Shown in pieces: positions 1-7,914 of a stretch of 64,000 nt of DNA (position 1 is its first letter; every line of letters starts with the position of its first letter). A program made the position numbers and the translations under genes. The notes beneath the pieces were generated by a model that saw nothing but the letters and a program-made list of their open reading frames with translations, was not told the origin of the DNA and searched no databases. The stretch comes from Rubrivivax sp. Its GTDB lineage: Bacteria > Pseudomonadota > Gammaproteobacteria > Burkholderiales > Burkholderiaceae_C. The stretch covers positions 1 to 64,000 of the forward strand of contig JAIXRN010000052.1 of the NCBI GenBank assembly GCA_027485165.1, read 5' to 3'.

Positions 1-2
1 GC

Positions 3-113
3 TTCAACCGGCGCTACGACTTGCGGGCCATCCTGAACGGCCTGCTCTACGCACTGGTCCGCGCGCCCAGGCGTCCGGAGTGCGGGATCAGGGTTGCTGA
101 ACTTCATCGCTAA
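3..113 (+). pseudogene. IS1595-family transposase, C-terminal fragment
   Basis: The open frame entering from the left edge reads FNRRYDLRAILNGLLYALV followed by an Arg-rich stretch and ends at TAA 111-113. FNRR(Y/F)DL near the C-terminus is typical of IS1595/ISXO2-like DDE transposases. Only about 36 residues are visible, so it cannot be said whether the gene is intact outside the window. It marks the left edge as mobile DNA. I could not identify a terminal inverted repeat or target duplication in the bases after the stop. Confidence 0.55.
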
Positions 114-580
114 TCAGGCGCGGCTATGCAGGTCAGTCAGGCAAGTACTTTGTTATGTCGGCGACCGCGCCGTTGCGGCTCGCGGTACTCGACCAGGCTG
201 ACGACCAAGTTTTTTCCGACGAATTGCCCAAATGGAAAAAAGCCGCTGCCAACCACCGGCTGGACGGTATCAAGACCAACTACGGAGATTTCTTCGAAGT
301 TGTGTTGTTCGACCGCGCGAAGCTCGCGCATATCGACACGAAATCGTTGACCTGAACACATGCGCCGTGCGGACGGTCTCGATACGGGCGACAGGTCGCC
401 ATCCGTCCGCTGGTGTGCACCGAGGGCTTCCCGGCAAGAGCCGCCAAAAAATCAGGCGGATTGGGTGCAATTGAATCCAGGTGCGGCCGGTCGCTTCCCA
501 GCCAAGCTGTAACGTCTGGATGATGGCGCCCAGTTTGATGGACTGTCATCTGCCGCGGACGCGCAGAGCAGTGTCCTTGA
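114..580. other. Stretch without a supported gene (mobile-element scar)
   Basis: This stretch lies between the transposase tail and the TniQ-like remnant. Short open frames exist, for example 155-355 on the plus strand (66 codons, ATG start), but none shows a recognisable domain, a good ribosome binding site, or a third-position GC bias as strong as the core genes. Base composition is less GC-rich than the rest of the window around 190-360. It is most simply read as decayed or junction DNA. Confidence 0.4.
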
Positions 581-1348
581 GTGCTCGCAGCGCTCCCGTC
601 GGTCGAGAAAGCCGGCCCTGCGCCTGTTCGAGCCGCGGTACGAGCACTCTGCGCAGAACGAGGGGCCGTGAGCAGCCTGGCGTTCAGGGCCGGTGCGCCG
701 AAGTCGGTTCTGACCCAACGGCTGAAGCACGAAGCTTGGCGGCTCAACTTCGAACAGCTGCTCGACATTTGCGCGGTCGAAGAGGTGGATCTCGCAGAAC
801 TGCTTCAGGGCCGGGTGGTGGCATCACCCGGCGCGGCCGGGTTGTCGCCGTCGCGCGTCCGACGCCGGCGCGATCCTGTTGTCCACGAGGCGATTCGGTC
901 CGCGCTCACCCAAGCCCTGACGGAGGGTCGCTCGGTGACTGACGTCGCAAAAGCACTGCGCGTCGACTTGGCCACCTTGGCCAAACACCGAGATCTGTAT
1001 GTTCCTGTGCGCGAAGCCACCACCAGGCAAAACGCAGCGGTGGAAGATGCACGACACCTGGCTGCCATTCAGAAGGTTGAGGTTATGGGGAGCAATCTCG
1101 CCAAGCGGGGCAAGCGCCTCACCCATCGCAATGCTTTGCGTGAGGGCTCCAACCGCTGCGCGCCCAGCAGCGTCGAGTCGGTCGTGCTCAGTGTGATGCG
1201 ATCTGCACCCGGTGGTCGGAAGGCCAAGGGGCCCGTCGTGGCGGCCAGGTTGGGCCCACGCTACCTGCAGCGGATCAGCGAAGCGGCGGGTAGGTTGAGG
1301 CCAGAGATCGCCGAGGCCCAGATCCTTTTGCCACTTGAGGGAGTCTGA
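581..1348 (+). pseudogene. TniQ/TnsD-like protein remnant (C-terminal part)
   Basis: The frame has 255 codons and opens with GTG directly after an in-frame TGA (578-580). Residues about 30-75 and 95-135 look like two helix-turn-helix units, a cro-like segment (SVLTQRLKHEAWRLNFEQLL) and a second one (SVTDVAKALRVDLATLAKH). This is the pattern of the C-terminal half of TniQ/TnsD target-selection proteins of Tn7/Tn5053-type transposons. The N-terminal zinc-binding half of that family is absent, so I read it as a truncated remnant. The final 80 residues are unrecognised. An alternative is an unrelated HTH regulator. Its position beside a transposase tail and a tRNA supports a mobile origin. Confidence 0.4.
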
Positions 1349-1374
1349 CCGCCAAGTTCGCGTCAGGCCTGAAC

Positions 1375-1412
1375 AAAAAAGCCGCTCTGGGCACTTGCCC
1401 TCGGCGGCTTTG
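1375..1412 (-). terminator. Rho-independent terminator downstream of tRNA-Arg
   Basis: Read on the minus strand this is an AAGCCGC / GCGGCTT stem enclosing a second GGGCA / TGCCC stem, followed by six T. It lies about 140 bases downstream of the tRNA. On the plus strand the hairpin is followed only by TTTGT, so it may weakly terminate the TniQ-like remnant as well. Confidence 0.6.
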
Positions 1413-1483
1413 TCGTTGGCGGTGGCTGGCGATCTCGCGCGGGCCCCGGGTAAAGCGCATCGTGGCCGTGCTTGTCATCAAGC

Positions 1484-1504
1484 AAAAGGTGGCAGAACCG
1501 CCAC
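1484..1504 (-). terminator. Weak hairpin plus T-run just after tRNA-Arg
   Basis: On the minus strand GTGGC and GCCAC form a 5-bp stem with a 6-base loop, followed by C and four T. It begins about 50 bases after the tRNA 3' end. It may be a first, leaky termination or processing site ahead of the stronger one at 1375-1412. Confidence 0.35.
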
Positions 1505-1552
1505 GTGTTGCTTTACTTCACACCAGCATTGCGGGCCTGCCCTGCTTCGACC

Positions 1553-1627
1553 TGGTGCGACCGGCAAGAATCGAACTTGCGACTAAGCCTTCGGAGGGCC
1601 CAATGATATCCACTTCACCACGGTCGC
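1553..1627 (-). tRNA. tRNA-Arg (anticodon CCG)
   Basis: The minus strand folds into a complete cloverleaf. The acceptor GCGACCG pairs perfectly with CGGTCGC, and discriminator A and an encoded CCA (1553-1555) follow. The D stem is GTGA/TCAT, the anticodon stem GGGCC/GGCTT (with G-U pairs), the anticodon loop CTCCGAA with anticodon CCG, and the T arm GCAAG-TTCGATT-CTTGC. It would decode CGG arginine codons, which suits this GC-rich genome. The mobile-element remnants lie on its 3' side, the side where tRNA-targeting elements usually integrate. No second copy of the tRNA 3' end is visible within the window. Confidence 0.93.
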
Positions 1628-1640
1628 ACGGCAACTGCGT

Positions 1641-1646
1641 ATTGTA
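1641..1646 (-). promoter_or_regulatory. Putative -10 box for tRNA-Arg
   Basis: TACAAT on the minus strand lies 14 bases before the mature 5' end of the tRNA, a normal distance for a tRNA promoter. No good -35 hexamer is visible at 17 bp. Confidence 0.4.
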
Positions 1647-1700
1647 GCGCTGCCCCGGCAGGGGCCTGGCACCACGGCCCGTTGGGGCAGGGTCGCTGCC

Positions 1701-1706
1701 TATAAT
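1701..1706 (+). promoter_or_regulatory. Putative -10 box (TATAAT) upstream of the cytochrome c gene
   Basis: A perfect TATAAT lies about 165 bases upstream of the ATG at 1872. The -35 region at the expected spacing is poor. The implied leader is long, contains CAG/CCAG-rich repeats just before the start codon, and has no clear Shine-Dalgarno sequence. Confidence 0.4.
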
Positions 1707-1871
1707 CTGTCGTGACGAGATGCGCCGCTATTCGCGGCGGCGAACGCCCCAGCCCAGCAGTAGACGCCCTGTTTTCGCCTGCCACCACACCGCCAAGCCT
1801 TTTGCCTGCGTCAGCATGCCGCAGCGCAGGCCCAGCCCCCCAGCAGCAGTTCCAGTACCAGCACCAGCACC

Positions 1872-2444
1872 ATGAGCGACGCGCACGACCCGGGCCACGA
1901 CGCCCCGCATGAAGGCCCGATCAAGACCCCCAAGCAGCTGATCGCAGCGGTTGCAGCCTCGTTCTTCGTGCCCATCCTCTTCATCGTGCTGCTGGCCAAC
2001 TATGTCGATTTCGGCACCAAGCCTGCAGCAGGCAGCGACGGCCTGGGCGCAGAGGCCGTGGCCCGGCGGCTGCAGCCGGTGGGTACGGTGGAAGTGCGCG
2101 ACGCGTCGGCCCCGCGCGTGCTGCGTGTGGGCGAAGCGGTCTACACCGGCCAGTGCGCGGCCTGCCACACGTCGGGCGCGGCGGGCGCGCCCAAGCTGGG
2201 CGACTCGGCGGCCTGGGCACCGCGCATCGCCACGGGTTATGACGCGTTGTTGACCTCGGCGCTGAAGGGCAAGGGCGCGATGGGCGCGCAAGGCGGCGGC
2301 GAATACAGCGACATCGAGATCGGCCGGGCCATCGTCTACATGGTGAACCAGGCCGGCGGCAAGATGGCAGAGCCCGCCGTGCCGGCCGCTCCTGCGGCTT
2401 CCGCAGCCTCGGCGCCTGAAGCCGCGGCCAGCAAGCCGAACTGA
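1872..2444 (+). CDS. Membrane-anchored c-type cytochrome (cytochrome c5 family)
   Basis: A 190-residue class I cytochrome c that probably carries electrons at the periplasmic face of the inner membrane. It has a short His-rich N-terminus, one hydrophobic helix at about 25-44 acting as uncleaved anchor, a linker, and one heme site CAACH with Cys95, Cys98 and His99. A downstream Met (MGAQGGGEYSD or MVNQAGG region) is the likely second axial ligand, as in cytochrome c5/CycB-type proteins. The tail after residue 160 is Ala/Pro-rich and disordered. It is monocistronic and convergent with the gene at 2590. The partner oxidase or dehydrogenase cannot be told from context. Confidence 0.85.
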   Translation: MSDAHDPGHDAPHEGPIKTPKQLIAAVAASFFVPILFIVLLANYVDFGTKPAAGSDGLGAEAVARRLQPVGTVEVRDASAPRVLRVGEAVYTGQCAACHTSGAAGAPKLGDSAAWAPRIATGYDALLTSALKGKGAMGAQGGGEYSDIEIGRAIVYMVNQAGGKMAEPAVPAAPAASAASAPEAAASKPN

Positions 2445-2589
2445 CGACCCTGGCCGGTCCTGGCCGGGCGTACCCGGCCCGCCGCTGCGGCACACGTCAC
2501 GAACTCTCCCGGGCCTGCGCCACGGGCGCGGCATCCAGCCGGCTCGCCGCCGCGTAAGCCAAGGGGTGGCCCCTTACTGTCTTAACCCT

Positions 2590-3117
2590 TTACGCGCCCG
2601 GCCGGGGCGTGAGCCGATAGCCGAAGCGCTGCGGCATCTGCGCAAATGGCAGGGTCTGCGGTGTCCAGGCGCCAGCCTCGATGGCCTGTGCGGCCAGCCC
2701 GGTGTCCAGCGTGTGGACCAGGCCGAAACCCAGGTCGGTCAGCGCGAACAGGCGGCCGTTCTCGTCCAGCCAGCTGCTGTGCAGCGGCGCCGTCAGACCG
2801 GTGTGCGACAGCAGTGGCCAGCCCGCCGCGTCCTGCACGCGCCAGACCCACGGGGCCGCTTCCAGGTCGACATACACGCGCTGCGGCCCGTTCTGGAAGT
2901 ACCAGGCGCCGCTGGCGTCGGCAGCGTAGTTGCGTTCGATGAAGGCGCGCAGCTTGTCGTGTTCGATGCGGCTGCCCTTCACCAGCGGGAACGGCCCGGC
3001 CGCCTGCGCGCGGTCGTCGCGCATGAACCAGTTGCCGCGCGCGTCCAGCGCCAGCCAGCCGTGGCAGTGCGGCACTTGCGGCCACTTGGCCATGGCCTTC
3101 AGAACGATGTCGTCCAT
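2590..3117 (-). CDS. Conserved protein of unknown function
   Basis: A 175-residue soluble protein (MDDIVLKAMAKWPQVPHCHG start) rich in Trp and aromatic residues, with no signal peptide, membrane segment or catalytic motif that I can assign. The pattern, with WLALDARGNWFMRD near the N-terminus and YFQNGPQRVYVDLE in the middle, resembles a beta-proteobacterial conserved hypothetical family without known role. It is the last gene of the leftward run that begins with purU and starts 18 bases after the YheT-like hydrolase gene, so it is probably co-transcribed. A short hairpin (AAGGGG/CCCCTT, 2561-2574) lies beyond its stop. Confidence 0.7.
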   Translation of the reverse strand: MDDIVLKAMAKWPQVPHCHGWLALDARGNWFMRDDRAQAAGPFPLVKGSRIEHDKLRAFIERNYAADASGAWYFQNGPQRVYVDLEAAPWVWRVQDAAGWPLLSHTGLTAPLHSSWLDENGRLFALTDLGFGLVHTLDTGLAAQAIEAGAWTPQTLPFAQMPQRFGYRLTPRPGA

Positions 3118-3135
3118 CGCGTGAGTGTGGCCGGC

Positions 3136-4179
3136 CTAGCCGTGCGCTGCCAGCCAGTCGGCCACGGCTTGCGGCATGGCCGTGGTGTGCGAAGGAAAGC
3201 GGCCCTTGGGAAAGCCCACATGCCCGCCCGCCGCCGGCTGCCACAGCGTGACGTAGCGCCCTGCCTCGGTGGGCGCAGGCAGGCGGCTGCCAGGCACGAA
3301 GGGGTCGTTGCGCGCGTTCAGCACCAGGGCCGGCACGCGCACGCTTTGCAGGTGCGGCTGCGCCGATGCGCGCTGCCAGTAGTCGGGCGTGTCGCGAAAG
3401 CCGTGCAGCGGGGCGGTGAAGACATTGTCGAATTCGTACAGCGTGCGTGCCGCGGCCAGCTTGTCGCGGTCGAACAGGCCCGGGTGCTGCTGCCATTTGG
3501 CCAGCGCCTTGGGTTTCATGGTGGCCAGGAACATGCGCGCATAGACCGCGTGGTTGAAGCCGCGGTCGATGGCCTCGCCGGCCGCTGCCAGGTCGATGGG
3601 CGAACACACTGTGGCCAGCGCACCGGCCGTGGCGCTGGCGCTGGCGCCGGCTTCCTGCGCCCAGCGCAGCAGCGCGTTACCGCCCAGCGAGATGCCCACC
3701 ACCAGCAGCGGTGCTGCTGCACTGGCGCGCAGGCGCTGCAGGATCCAGCCGATCTCTTCGAAGTCGCCCGAGTGATAGGCCCGCGGGGCGCGGTTCAGTT
3801 CGCCCGAACAGCCGCGGAAATGCGGCACGCTGTAGGCCCAGCCGCGTTGCCGTGCCACGCTGGCAAAGGCCTGCGCATACTGGCTCCCGGAATGGCCTTC
3901 GAGCCCATGGAACAGCACCAGGTGGCGCGGCTTCGTGCGGGTCACGGCGCCGTTTCCGGTGCTGGCGGGGGTCAGCGCATGGTCGACGTCGATGAAGTCG
4001 CCATCTGGCGTGTCCCAGCGCTCGCGCAGCCATTGCGGCCGCTGGCCGGGCAGGTGGTGACGTGAAACGCGCGCCGCCCAGATCGTCTGCAGGTTGCCCC
4101 CTGGCAGCCAGCGCGGTGGCCGGTAGCTGGCCGCGAAATCCGGCGTGGCAGGCGTGGCGAAGGTGGCCGGTGTCGCCAC
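3136..4179 (-). CDS. Alpha/beta hydrolase, YheT family
   Basis: A 347-residue esterase-like hydrolase of the YheT/ABHD1-3 group, whose cellular substrates are poorly known (medium-chain esters or lipids are suspected). Family marks are PRWLPGGNLQTIW near the N-terminus, the oxyanion region FHGLEGHSGSQYAQ, the nucleophile elbow GISLGGN, the acid residue in NARNDPFVP and the catalytic His in AAGGHVGFPKG. The start is GTG, overlapping the stop codon of the preceding NTF2-like gene (TAGTG), so the two are translationally coupled. It is the fourth gene of the purU run. Confidence 0.88.
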   Translation of the reverse strand: MATPATFATPATPDFAASYRPPRWLPGGNLQTIWAARVSRHHLPGQRPQWLRERWDTPDGDFIDVDHALTPASTGNGAVTRTKPRHLVLFHGLEGHSGSQYAQAFASVARQRGWAYSVPHFRGCSGELNRAPRAYHSGDFEEIGWILQRLRASAAAPLLVVGISLGGNALLRWAQEAGASASATAGALATVCSPIDLAAAGEAIDRGFNHAVYARMFLATMKPKALAKWQQHPGLFDRDKLAAARTLYEFDNVFTAPLHGFRDTPDYWQRASAQPHLQSVRVPALVLNARNDPFVPGSRLPAPTEAGRYVTLWQPAAGGHVGFPKGRFPSHTTAMPQAVADWLAAHG

Positions 4180-4628
4180 TAGTGCAGAGTGGACGGCAGG
4201 TCGGCGCCCGCCCCGGGCACCTCGGGCATGCCTGGGCTGGCGTGGTGGGCCACCAGCTGCCAGCCCAGCGGGCCCTTCACGAACACATTGGTGGCCAGCA
4301 CCCAGGCCGTCTGTTCGCCCTGCTGGGTGCGCGCCGTGATGCGCTCAACCAGGTGGTGCACGGCGCCGCCCAGCCAATGCAGGCGGTGTACCTGTTCGGG
4401 CTGGGCCGGCACACCGCCATTGGCGAAGATGGCTTCGAAGCTGGCGCGGATGGCGCCAAGGCCTACCACGCGCGGGCCGCCAGGGTGCACGCACATGACT
4501 TCGTCGTCGTCGGCCCACAGGGCCATCAGCGCATCCAGGTCGCCGCGCTGCAGGGCTTCGTAGAAGCGCGCTTCCAGCTCGTCCGGGGTGTTGGCCGCCC
4601 CTGCGGCCGGCAGCGCGCTGCGCGACAC
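4179..4628 (-). CDS. NTF2-like/SnoaL-type protein
   Basis: A 149-residue protein of the NTF2 cone fold. The pattern is ELEARFYEALQRGDLDALMALWADDDEVMCVHPGG, a conserved GLGAIRASFEAIF helix and an HLVERITAR/VFVKGPLGWQLVAHHAS sheet. The HPGG signature and length match the DUF4440/SnoaL-like group found beside many hydrolases. No enzymatic residues can be assigned with confidence, so a ligand-binding or small isomerase-like role is only inferred. It begins 12 bases after the protease stop and overlaps the YheT start by one base, which places it inside an operon. Confidence 0.75.
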   Translation of the reverse strand: MSRSALPAAGAANTPDELEARFYEALQRGDLDALMALWADDDEVMCVHPGGPRVVGLGAIRASFEAIFANGGVPAQPEQVHRLHWLGGAVHHLVERITARTQQGEQTAWVLATNVFVKGPLGWQLVAHHASPGMPEVPGAGADLPSTLH

Positions 4629-4640
4629 CCGGCGGGCCCT

Positions 4641-5501
4641 TCAGGCCGCCCGGCGGCGGCTGGCGGCGGCCAGTCCGGCCAGGCCCAGGGCCCACAGCAG
4701 CACCGTGCTGGCCTCGGGCACGCTGCTGACCCATTGCAGCGACTGGGTGTTGCCCGGTGCGGTGTTCAGGGTGCGGTCGATCCAGCTGCGGTAGGCCGCC
4801 AGCGCGACGAAGCCCGACCCGGTGGGCGGCTGCCCGGTTTCGCCCAGCTGGGCAGAAGACAAGCCCAGCAGCGGGCTGGTGGCGTCGGTGACGTGGCCCA
4901 GGAACAGCCCGCCGCCGCTGTCGCCCGGCTGCACGTAGCGCTGCGCGTCGAAGCTGAGCAGGTAGTTCACCGGCACCGGGCCCGACGGGCCGCCGTCGTC
5001 CGGGTCCAGCTGGGTAGCGAACTCCGTCACCGTGGTTTGCGCGTAGGCGCGCGGCAGGCTGCTGTTGACAGCGCTGGTGATGGTGACGTTCAGCGCCGGA
5101 AAGACGCCGTCGGCATACGTGTCGCTGCTGATGGGCAGGTAGAAGTTGCCGCCTGTACCGCTGGTCCCTGGCGCCAGGCGCAGCAGCGTGACGTCGTTTT
5201 CAGGAAAGATGCCGCTGCCCGGGGCGTCGTAGCGCGCGATGACGTTGCGCGTGCCGAAGCCGTTGGTGAAGGCGATGGTGCTGCCGTTCACTGGGAAGAA
5301 GGCTGCCGCCACGTGCTGGGCCGTCAGCACCCAGTCGGGTGCCACCTGCACGCCAAAGAAGCCCACGGCCTGGAAGCTGTTGGTCGGCGTGGAATTGCTG
5401 ATGGCCTGTGCCGGCAGGCTGGCCACCAGCAGCAGCGCGGCCGCGGGCGCCAGGCCACAGGTCTGCACGAACGGTTTCAGGCAAGTGGGCAAGAGTTTCA
5501 T
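4641..5501 (-). CDS. Trypsin-like serine protease with PEP-CTERM tail
   Basis: A 286-residue exported S1-type protease. An N-terminal signal peptide (about 1-33, ending AQA) precedes the protease domain, in which the triad is visible: His in LTAQHVAAAF, Asp in NDVTLLRLAPG and Ser in QPGDSGGGLFL. The C-terminus is VPEASTVLLWALGLAGLAAA followed by SRRR. This is a PEP-CTERM signal with Ala in the third motif position (PEA instead of PEP), the tag recognised by exosortase for surface sorting. It sits 21 bases downstream of purU and 12 bases upstream of the NTF2-like gene on the same strand, an odd location for a secreted protease. No exosortase gene is in the window. Confidence 0.88.
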   Translation of the reverse strand: MKLLPTCLKPFVQTCGLAPAAALLLVASLPAQAISNSTPTNSFQAVGFFGVQVAPDWVLTAQHVAAAFFPVNGSTIAFTNGFGTRNVIARYDAPGSGIFPENDVTLLRLAPGTSGTGGNFYLPISSDTYADGVFPALNVTITSAVNSSLPRAYAQTTVTEFATQLDPDDGGPSGPVPVNYLLSFDAQRYVQPGDSGGGLFLGHVTDATSPLLGLSSAQLGETGQPPTGSGFVALAAYRSWIDRTLNTAPGNTQSLQWVSSVPEASTVLLWALGLAGLAAASRRRAA

Positions 5502-5522
5502 GACAGGCTTTCGACGAAGGGT

Positions 5523-6413
5523 TCAGCGGAAGACCACGCACTTGTGGCCGTTCACCAGCACGCGGTGTTCCACGTGCCAGCGCACGGCGCGCGCCAGCAC
5601 CATGCATTCGATGTCGCGCCCGGCGGCGGTGAAGTCCTCGGCCGACATGCCGTGGTCCACGCGCTGCACATCCTGTTCGATGATGGGCCCTTCATCCAGG
5701 TCGGGCGTGACGTAGTGTGCCGTGGCGCCGATCAGTTTCACACCCCTTGCATGCGCCTGGTAGTACGGCCGGGCGCCCTTGAAGCTGGGCAGGAAGCTGT
5801 GGTGGATGTTGATCGCGCGGCCGGCCAGGGCCTGGCAGAGTTCCGGGCTCAGGATCTGCATGTAGCGCGCCAGCACCACCAGGTCGATGGCTTCGCGTTC
5901 GATCAGCGCTTCAATCTGCGCTTCCTGCGCGCGCTTGGCCGCGGCCTTGTCGCCCCCGGCGGCTACGGCCGACAGCGGCAGGTGGTGGAACGGAATGCCG
6001 TAGCTTCCGGCCAGGTCTTCAAACGTGCGGTGGTTGCTGATGATGGCCGCCACGTCCACCGGCAGCGAACCCGACTTCCAGCGGAACAGCAAGTCGTTCA
6101 GGCAGTGCCCGTGCTGGCTGACCATCAGCAGCACGCGTGCGCGCCGCGCCCGGGCGTGCAGCTGCAGCGTCATGCCGAACTGCGTGCGTGTGTGTTCGAA
6201 CAGGGTTTGCAGCGCCTGCACGTCGGCCAGCTGCGGCGGCGCTTCGAAGTGCACGCGCATGAAGAACAATCCGCTGGCTTGCTCGCCCTGCAGGTCGCCG
6301 AACTGCTGCGAGTCGATGATGTTGCAGCCGGCCTGCACCAGCAGGCCCGCGACGGCGTGCACGATGCCCCGGGTGTCGCGGCATGCCAGCGTGAGGATGA
6401 ATTCCTGTTCCAT
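5523..6413 (-). CDS. purU: Formyltetrahydrofolate deformylase
   Basis: A 296-residue enzyme that hydrolyses 10-formyl-THF to formate and THF, balancing one-carbon pools and feeding formate to purine synthesis. An N-terminal ACT domain (ILTLACRDTRGIVHAVAGLL) is followed by a formyltransferase fold with the NH-containing active site INIHHSFLPSFKGARPYYQA and the Asp region TPDLDEGPIIEQDV. The ATG at 6411-6413 gives the usual family length. It is divergent from the ECF sigma gene with only 66 bases between the starts, and it heads a leftward five-gene run. Confidence 0.95.
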   Translation of the reverse strand: MEQEFILTLACRDTRGIVHAVAGLLVQAGCNIIDSQQFGDLQGEQASGLFFMRVHFEAPPQLADVQALQTLFEHTRTQFGMTLQLHARARRARVLLMVSQHGHCLNDLLFRWKSGSLPVDVAAIISNHRTFEDLAGSYGIPFHHLPLSAVAAGGDKAAAKRAQEAQIEALIEREAIDLVVLARYMQILSPELCQALAGRAINIHHSFLPSFKGARPYYQAHARGVKLIGATAHYVTPDLDEGPIIEQDVQRVDHGMSAEDFTAAGRDIECMVLARAVRWHVEHRVLVNGHKCVVFR

Positions 6414-6479
6414 GCCTTGTTCCAGCCCGTCTTCCAGCCCGTACGCCAGGCGCTTTGCACAGATTGTAGGGACCCGACC

Positions 6480-7109
6480 ATGAAGACCGACGAACGCGAC
6501 TGGCCTGAACGCAGCCGCGAACTTTCCCGCCTGCTGGCCCAGGCCGGCCTGGGCGACCGCGCTGCCTTTGCGCAGCTGTACGAACGCACCAGCGGCCACC
6601 TGTTCGCAGTGGTGCTGCGCATCCAGCGAGACCGCGGGCAGGCCGAAGACCTGCTGCAGGAAGTGTATGTCTCGGTCTGGAAGGCGGCGGCATCGTTCGA
6701 CGCTGCGCGCAGCCAGCCGCTGACCTGGCTGACCCACATCGCGCGCAACCGCGCCATCGACAGCCTGCGCCGCGCCGGCGCGCAGCCGCGCCTGGAAAGC
6801 AGCAGCCGCGACGAGGACGACGAGCGCCCCGACATCACCGAAGCCCTGGCCGACGACGGCCCCGGCCCGCTGGAACTGCTGCACCGCGCCAGCGACGCGC
6901 GCGAACTGAAGCACTGCATGGACCACTTGAGCCCCCCACAGCGCCAGAGCGTGGCCCTGGCCTTCTACGACGGCCTGTCGCACGCCGAGGTGGCCGAACA
7001 TCTGAAGCAGCCCCTGGGCACCGTGAAGAGCTGGGTGCGGCGTGCATTGCAGACGCTGAAGAGCTGTCTGGAACGGGCTGTGGGCCGCGACAATCAAGAG
7101 GTGGCCTGA
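6480..7109 (+). CDS. ECF RNA polymerase sigma factor
   Basis: A 209-residue sigma-70 family factor with region 2 (LYERTSGHLFAVVLRIQRDR, QAEDLLQEVYVSVWKAA, LTWLTHIARNRAIDSLRR) and region 4 (LSPPQRQSVALAFYDGLSHA, then LGTVKSWVRRALQTLK). It would redirect RNA polymerase to a small regulon. The stop is followed after two bases by the anti-sigma gene, the usual pairing. The ATG at 6480 is preceded by AGGGACC, a passable ribosome binding site. The closest named group is the SigK/RskA-type ECF19 pair found widely in proteobacteria. The target genes are not deducible here. Confidence 0.92.
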   Translation: MKTDERDWPERSRELSRLLAQAGLGDRAAFAQLYERTSGHLFAVVLRIQRDRGQAEDLLQEVYVSVWKAAASFDAARSQPLTWLTHIARNRAIDSLRRAGAQPRLESSSRDEDDERPDITEALADDGPGPLELLHRASDARELKHCMDHLSPPQRQSVALAFYDGLSHAEVAEHLKQPLGTVKSWVRRALQTLKSCLERAVGRDNQEVA

Positions 7110-7111
7110 CC

Positions 7112-7840
7112 ATGGATTACGCACGCCCCTCCCTGGCCGACGCCCTGGCCGCGCAATATGTCGCCGGTACCCTGCGCGGCCGCGCCCGCGCCCGTTTTGA
7201 AGCCCTGCTGCCCAGCCACCCGGCGCTGCAACAGGCGGTACGCGACTGGCAGGACCGCCTGATGCCGCTGACCACCGTGCTGCCGCCCGAAGCCCCGCCC
7301 GCGGCCGTCTGGCAGGGCATTGAAGCCCGGCTCTGGCCAGCGGCTGCAGCACCCGTTGCTGCTGCCAGCACCCCCCGCGCTGCGCCTGGGGGCGGCTGGC
7401 AGGCCGTGGCCTGGTGGCGCGCCCTGGCCGGCTTTGCCAGCATCGCCGCGCTCAGCTGCGCGGTGCTGTTGGCCAACCCGCCGGCGCCAGTGGCCCCGGT
7501 GGTGGTGGTGCTGCAGCCCACGGGCAAGGAAGCTGCCGTCACCGGCACCGTGGTGGCCAGCTTCAGCGGCGACGGCCGCGCCGTCACCGCGCGCCCGCTG
7601 CAGCCGGTGTCGGTGCAGCAGGACAAGGTGTTGCAGCTGTGGTGGGCGACGGTGGACGGGCCGCCCAATTCGCTGGGCCTGATCAAGCCCGACGGCGCCA
7701 CCGTGCTGCCCAAGGACCTGCTGCCGGGCGGGCTGAAGCGCAGCCAGATCGACCACATGGCCGTCAGCATCGAACCGCCGGGCGGGTCGCCCACGGGCAA
7801 GCCCACGGGGCCGGTCATCTTCTACGGCAAGCTGCGGTAA
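7112..7840 (+). CDS. Anti-sigma factor, RskA family
   Basis: A 242-residue inner-membrane protein. An N-terminal cytoplasmic anti-sigma segment (AAQYVAGTLRGRARARFEAL, with conserved WQDRL) binds the sigma factor, one transmembrane helix lies at about 108-128 (ALAGFASIAALSCAVLLA), and the periplasmic RskA domain carries LQLWWATVDGPPNSLGLIKP and a terminal AVSIEPPGGSPTG region. It starts two bases after the sigma gene and is therefore co-translated. The ZAS zinc motif HXXXCXXC is absent, as is usual for RskA-type proteins. The signal that releases the sigma factor is unknown. Confidence 0.88.
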   Translation: MDYARPSLADALAAQYVAGTLRGRARARFEALLPSHPALQQAVRDWQDRLMPLTTVLPPEAPPAAVWQGIEARLWPAAAAPVAAASTPRAAPGGGWQAVAWWRALAGFASIAALSCAVLLANPPAPVAPVVVVLQPTGKEAAVTGTVVASFSGDGRAVTARPLQPVSVQQDKVLQLWWATVDGPPNSLGLIKPDGATVLPKDLLPGGLKRSQIDHMAVSIEPPGGSPTGKPTGPVIFYGKLR

Positions 7841-7914
7841 GCGCGGCGTTCTGACTCGGCGTTCCGGCCCGGCTATCTGGCCAGGCCTGATACCGCCGCG
7901 CATATCCTTCGCCG

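Noticed and set aside
155..355. A 66-codon frame after the transposase tail, considered as toxin of a toxin-antitoxin pair
   Set aside because: Some resemblance in length to small toxins, but no partner gene, weak start context and no motif I could defend.
2566..4065. A 499-codon plus-strand open frame antisense to the YheT-like and unknown genes
   Set aside because: Its translation is Arg/Gln/Val/Ala-rich with no domain, typical of a GC-bias shadow; the minus strand has recognisable families and good gene spacing.
4062..6479. The long N-terminal part of a 1015-codon plus-strand frame ending in the sigma factor
   Set aside because: Only the last 209 codons (from 6480) are a real sigma factor; the rest is antisense to purU, the protease and the NTF2-like gene.
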